Below are positions 61,156-64,000 of a stretch of 64,000 nt of DNA, piece after piece. Each line of letters starts with the position of its first letter. Position 1 is the stretch's first letter. The notes under the pieces were generated by a model, which made no database searches, was not told where the DNA came from, and worked only from the letters and a program-made list of their open reading frames with translations. Source of the stretch: Sphaerospermopsis sp. SIO1G1 (GTDB lineage Bacteria > Cyanobacteriota > Cyanobacteriia > Cyanobacteriales > Nostocaceae); NCBI GenBank assembly GCA_010672785.1, contig JAAHFX010000003.1:186001-250000 (forward strand), read 5' to 3'. The translations under genes were made by a program, and so were the position numbers.

Positions 61156-62337
61156 ATGAATCGTAATTTTTGGATTATTGCTTTAATTGTCTTTGTTAAC
61201 TCCCTTAGCGTGACAATTTTGATTCCTATTATCTACCTTTATGGAAAAGAATTTGACCTCAGTGATTTTCACACCAGTTTATTATTTTCTACCTATTCTG
61301 TATCCCAGTTTTTTGCTACTCCTGTAATTGGTAAATTATCAGACAGATTTGGACGTAAACCTTTATTAATCATCAGTTTACTCGGTACTGTGATTGCTAA
61401 TTTCATTGCTGGAACTGCCACAGCCGCATGGGTACTATTTTTTGCTAGATTCTTAGATGGTATCACGGGTGGTAATCTGTCTGTAACTCAAGCTGTAATG
61501 TCTGATATTACCAGTCCCCAAAACCGCGCTCAAGCATTTGGTATCTATGGAGCAGCTATGGGTTTGGGTTTTGTCCTTGGCCCGGCTTTGAGTTTATTAG
61601 CACAGCAGATTTCAATAGGAGCAGCTTTTTTGGTTGCTGGAGTAGTCGCTTTTGTCGCTTTGTTATTAACGATTTTCTATTTACCAGAAACCTTAGATCA
61701 AAAAATTCACAAAGTAACCAATATCTTGGATTTAGGATTTTCCAATCTCATTAAAGGTTTAGTAATTCCTAAAGTTGGTATCCTCTTAATTATCAATTTC
61801 TCAATTGGGACAACATTTACAATGTTTACCTATGCTTTTCAACCTTATTTCTTAAAAGTATTAGACCAAAATAACCAAGGATTAACACTTTTATTTTTAA
61901 CTTTTGGTACTTTAGGAGTAATTATGCAGACATGGGGAATAAGCATTCTTAAACATAAATTTGATATAGTGAGAATACTATATTTAGGATTATTTTTTAG
62001 AAGTTTATCATTTATGTTAATGCCTGTTTGGGCTAATATAAACTATTTCATTGTCATTAGTATTATGTTTTCTCTATTTAATTCCTTAGTACAACCAATG
62101 ATTAGTACGTTAATTTCTCTCAATGCTAAACCAGAAGAGCAGGGAACTGTATTAGGTTTGAACGCTTCTTATTTGAGTATTTCTAATGGTGTAGGGCCAG
62201 TTATTGCTGGTGTGATAGTTAATCAATCTCAACCGCTAACCTATGGATATCCTTTATATTTAGCTGGATTTCTCACATTTGTAGTATTAGGTTTTGCAAT
62301 TTCTCATCGTCGCAAATATACACCTCAAAATTTGTAG
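61156..62337 (+). CDS. MFS transporter (TetA-like)
   Basis: 393 residues with about 12 helices. The N-terminal half has FATPVIGKLSDRFGRKPLLIISLLG (G-x-L-S-D-R-F-G-R-K loop) and GFVLGPALSLLAQQISIG. The second half has GVGPVIAGVIVNQSQP. Closest in layout to tetracycline or multidrug efflux transporters of the 12-helix DHA1 group. Substrate cannot be told. The start is separated from the divergent channel gene by 25 bp, so the promoters overlap. Confidence 0.88.
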   Translation: MNRNFWIIALIVFVNSLSVTILIPIIYLYGKEFDLSDFHTSLLFSTYSVSQFFATPVIGKLSDRFGRKPLLIISLLGTVIANFIAGTATAAWVLFFARFLDGITGGNLSVTQAVMSDITSPQNRAQAFGIYGAAMGLGFVLGPALSLLAQQISIGAAFLVAGVVAFVALLLTIFYLPETLDQKIHKVTNILDLGFSNLIKGLVIPKVGILLIINFSIGTTFTMFTYAFQPYFLKVLDQNNQGLTLLFLTFGTLGVIMQTWGISILKHKFDIVRILYLGLFFRSLSFMLMPVWANINYFIVISIMFSLFNSLVQPMISTLISLNAKPEEQGTVLGLNASYLSISNGVGPVIAGVIVNQSQPLTYGYPLYLAGFLTFVVLGFAISHRRKYTPQNL

Positions 62338-62389
62338 TTTTTACTTGGTAATCAGCTATAAATAGGTTGTGAAAATCCCTAAATCACTG

Positions 62390-62557
62390 ACAACTAGTAA
62401 CTGGTAACTGATAACTGATAACTGATAACTGATAACTGATAACTGATAATTGATAACTGGTAACTGACAACTGGTAACTGACAACTAGTAACTGGTAACT
62501 GATAGCTGATAACTGATAACTGATAACTGATAACTGATAACTGATAACTGATAACTG
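62390..62557. repeat. Long variable heptamer array (CTGATAA/CTGGTAA/CTGACAA)
   Basis: About 22 units of seven bases. Internal units vary at the third and fourth positions, so it is older or more diverged than the 18-unit array at 49465-49590. Confidence 0.9.
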
Positions 62558-62610
62558 AAATGACCAAACTTCGATATCCTAATTAAGAGACAGTAATTTA
62601 TCAAAGTAAA

Positions 62611-64000
62611 ATGTCAGAATCACAACAAAAAAAGGTAGTAGTAGTTGGTGCTGGTTGGGCGGGTTTAGGTGCAACCTATCACCTCACAAAACAAGGTTAT
62701 GATGTCACATTAGTAGAAGCAGGTGCTTATCCAGGAGGTTTAGTTGCAGGTTGGCAAACTGCTGGTGGAAAATCTGTAGAAGCAGGTATTCATGGTTTTT
62801 GGTATCCCTACAGAAATATCTTTTCACTGATTAATGAACTGAACATCAACCCCTTCACAACTTGGACTCGTTCTGCTCAATATTCCCCCGCAGGTTTAGA
62901 AGTTGAATCACCAATTTTTCAAGACTTACCAAAACTACCTACACCATTAGGAACTTTTGTTTATACTCAATTTCAAAGATTACCATTAATTGATAGATTG
63001 AGTGCCTTACCTTTACTTTATAGTGTAGTTGATTTTGATAATTCCGATGCTGCTTGGCAACGATATGATTCTATCACTGCTCGCGAATTATTTAAAACCT
63101 TTGGTGTTTCCCAACGACTTTATAAAGAAGCATTTGAAGCAATGTTATTAGTGGGTTTATTTGCTCCTGGTGAACAATGTTCTGCGGCAGCAACTTTGGG
63201 AATGTTATATTATTTTATTCTAGCCCATCAACCAGATTTTGATGTAGTTTGGTGTCGGGGAACTGTGGGGGAAAAAATATTCCGTCCTTGGGTTGAAAAG
63301 ATTGAAAATTTAGGCGCGAAAATATTGTCTAATCATCGAGTTACTGATGTAATTATTGATAATAATCAGGTTAAAGGTGTAGTTTGTAATGAACAAGTTT
63401 TTGATGCAGATGCAGTAATTTTTGCTGTTGGTATTACAGGAATGAAGAAAATTGTTGCTAATAGTCCTAACTTACAACGTTATGCAGAATTTAGAAATAT
63501 TAGTAATTTAGGTGCAGTTGATGTGTTAGCAACTCGGTTATGGTTTGACCGAAAAATTAATATACCCCGTGCTTCTAATGCTTGTTTTGGTTTTGATAAT
63601 ACCACCGGGTGGACATTCTTTGATTTGAATGCTTTACATGATGAATTTAAAGAGCAAACAGAAACAGTTGTAGAAGTTGATTTTTATCATGCTAATCAAT
63701 TTCTGGGTTTAAGTGATCAGGAAATCATTAAAATTGTCCAAGGTTATTTAACAACTTGTGTACCTGGTTTTAAAGATGCTAAGGTAATTGATAGTAGTGT
63801 GATTCGTTTACCGAATGCAGTTACACATTTTTCCCCCGGTAGCTATCAGAATATGTTACCAGCTACAACGAGTGTAGCCAATTTATTTATGAGTGGTGAT
63901 TGGATTATTACTCGTCATGGTTCATGGTCACAGGAAAAGGCTTTTGTTACAGGTTTAGAAGCTGCTAATTTAGCGGTTGATTATTTAAAAATAGGTAAAA
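62611..64000 (+). CDS. FAD-dependent desaturase/amine-oxidase family protein (cut by window end)
   Basis: 463 residues visible. The N-terminal dinucleotide-binding motif KVVVVGAGWAGLGATYHL and YPGGLVAGWQTAGG match phytoene/zeta-carotene desaturase-type FAD oxidoreductases. The centre has LLVGLFAPGEQCSAAATLGMLYYFI and RGTVGEKIFRPWV. The C-terminal FMSGDWIITRHGSWSQEKAFVTGLEAANL is the terminal FAD-binding block. The last residues are off the window. Several cyanobacterial carotenoid-type desaturases share this pattern, so I do not assign crtP, crtQ or other. Confidence 0.85.
   Translation, partial: MSESQQKKVVVVGAGWAGLGATYHLTKQGYDVTLVEAGAYPGGLVAGWQTAGGKSVEAGIHGFWYPYRNIFSLINELNINPFTTWTRSAQYSPAGLEVESPIFQDLPKLPTPLGTFVYTQFQRLPLIDRLSALPLLYSVVDFDNSDAAWQRYDSITARELFKTFGVSQRLYKEAFEAMLLVGLFAPGEQCSAAATLGMLYYFILAHQPDFDVVWCRGTVGEKIFRPWVEKIENLGAKILSNHRVTDVIIDNNQVKGVVCNEQVFDADAVIFAVGITGMKKIVANSPNLQRYAEFRNISNLGAVDVLATRLWFDRKINIPRASNACFGFDNTTGWTFFDLNALHDEFKEQTETVVEVDFYHANQFLGLSDQEIIKIVQGYLTTCVPGFKDAKVIDSSVIRLPNAVTHFSPGSYQNMLPATTSVANLFMSGDWIITRHGSWSQEKAFVTGLEAANLAVDYLKIGK

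Overview
The window comes from a filamentous, heterocyst-forming cyanobacterium of the order Nostocales (Anabaena/Nostoc/Dolichospermum-like). Four things show this: a heterocyst uptake hydrogenase (hupS-hupL) whose large-subunit gene is split by a developmentally excised element carrying its own xisC recombinase; a nifW-hesA-hesB-fdxH nitrogen-fixation operon; the photosystem II operon ycf48-psbE-psbF-psbL-psbJ; and cyanobacterial genome habits (GCGATCGC-type HIP1 sites, heptanucleotide tandem arrays, many short palindromic repeats). The DNA is AT-rich throughout.

Layout. 1-11077: hydrogenase maturation cluster on the minus strand. In transcription order it runs TPR protein, two small membrane proteins, NHL-repeat protein, hypF, hypC, hypD, a tautomerase-like protein and hypE (cut by the window start). 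A plus-strand Uma2 gene and a divergent SDR/LysR pair interrupt it. 11673-22878: hupS, then hupL broken at codon 171 by an 8,565-bp element bounded by 17-bp direct repeats. The element carries two tandem ATPase/nuclease fusion genes, a toxin-antitoxin pair, a RAYT transposase with REP-like palindromes, a PEP-CTERM protein and xisC. 22920-27121: membrane proteins, a Ser/Thr kinase and a frameshifted Uma2 gene. 27250-30609: a 52-bp tandem repeat, then a minus-strand run of a trypsin-like/WD40 protein, a trypsin-like protease and a COP23-domain protein. 30844-46603: ftsH, an FMN reductase, decayed Uma2 and RelE remnants, a ferrochelatase-like protein ending in six histidines, an MFS transporter, ilvB with a C-terminal zinc ribbon, dacB, tRNA-Ser, a phosphoesterase and nadA. 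46734-53839: an M48 protease, a 24-codon psbA 3' remnant with its terminator, an 18-unit heptamer array, then the nif accessory operon, FeoA, and a cytochrome b/molybdopterin oxidoreductase pair. 53929-64000: a decayed Rpn-like gene, pyruvate dehydrogenase E2, rubredoxin-ycf48-psbEFLJ, a Kir-type channel with an altered filter, an MFS transporter and a carotenoid-desaturase-like gene cut by the window end.

How the genes work together. HupS/HupL recycle H2 made by nitrogenase. HypC/D/E/F build the NiFe(CN)2CO centre of HupL. HupL can only be made after XisC removes the element during heterocyst differentiation. NifW, HesA, HesB and FdxH support nitrogenase and its electron supply in the same cell type. 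Rubredoxin and Ycf48 assist assembly of the photosystem II core, whose cytochrome b559 and small subunits are encoded just downstream.

Most notable: the complete hupL element and its cargo; a rearrangement joining the tail of psbA, through a heptamer array, directly to the first codon of the nifW operon; a Kir channel missing the tyrosine of its selectivity filter; a tautomerase-family protein lacking Pro1; and several families of short mobile palindromes, one of which plausibly belongs to the RAYT. No CRISPR array was seen.
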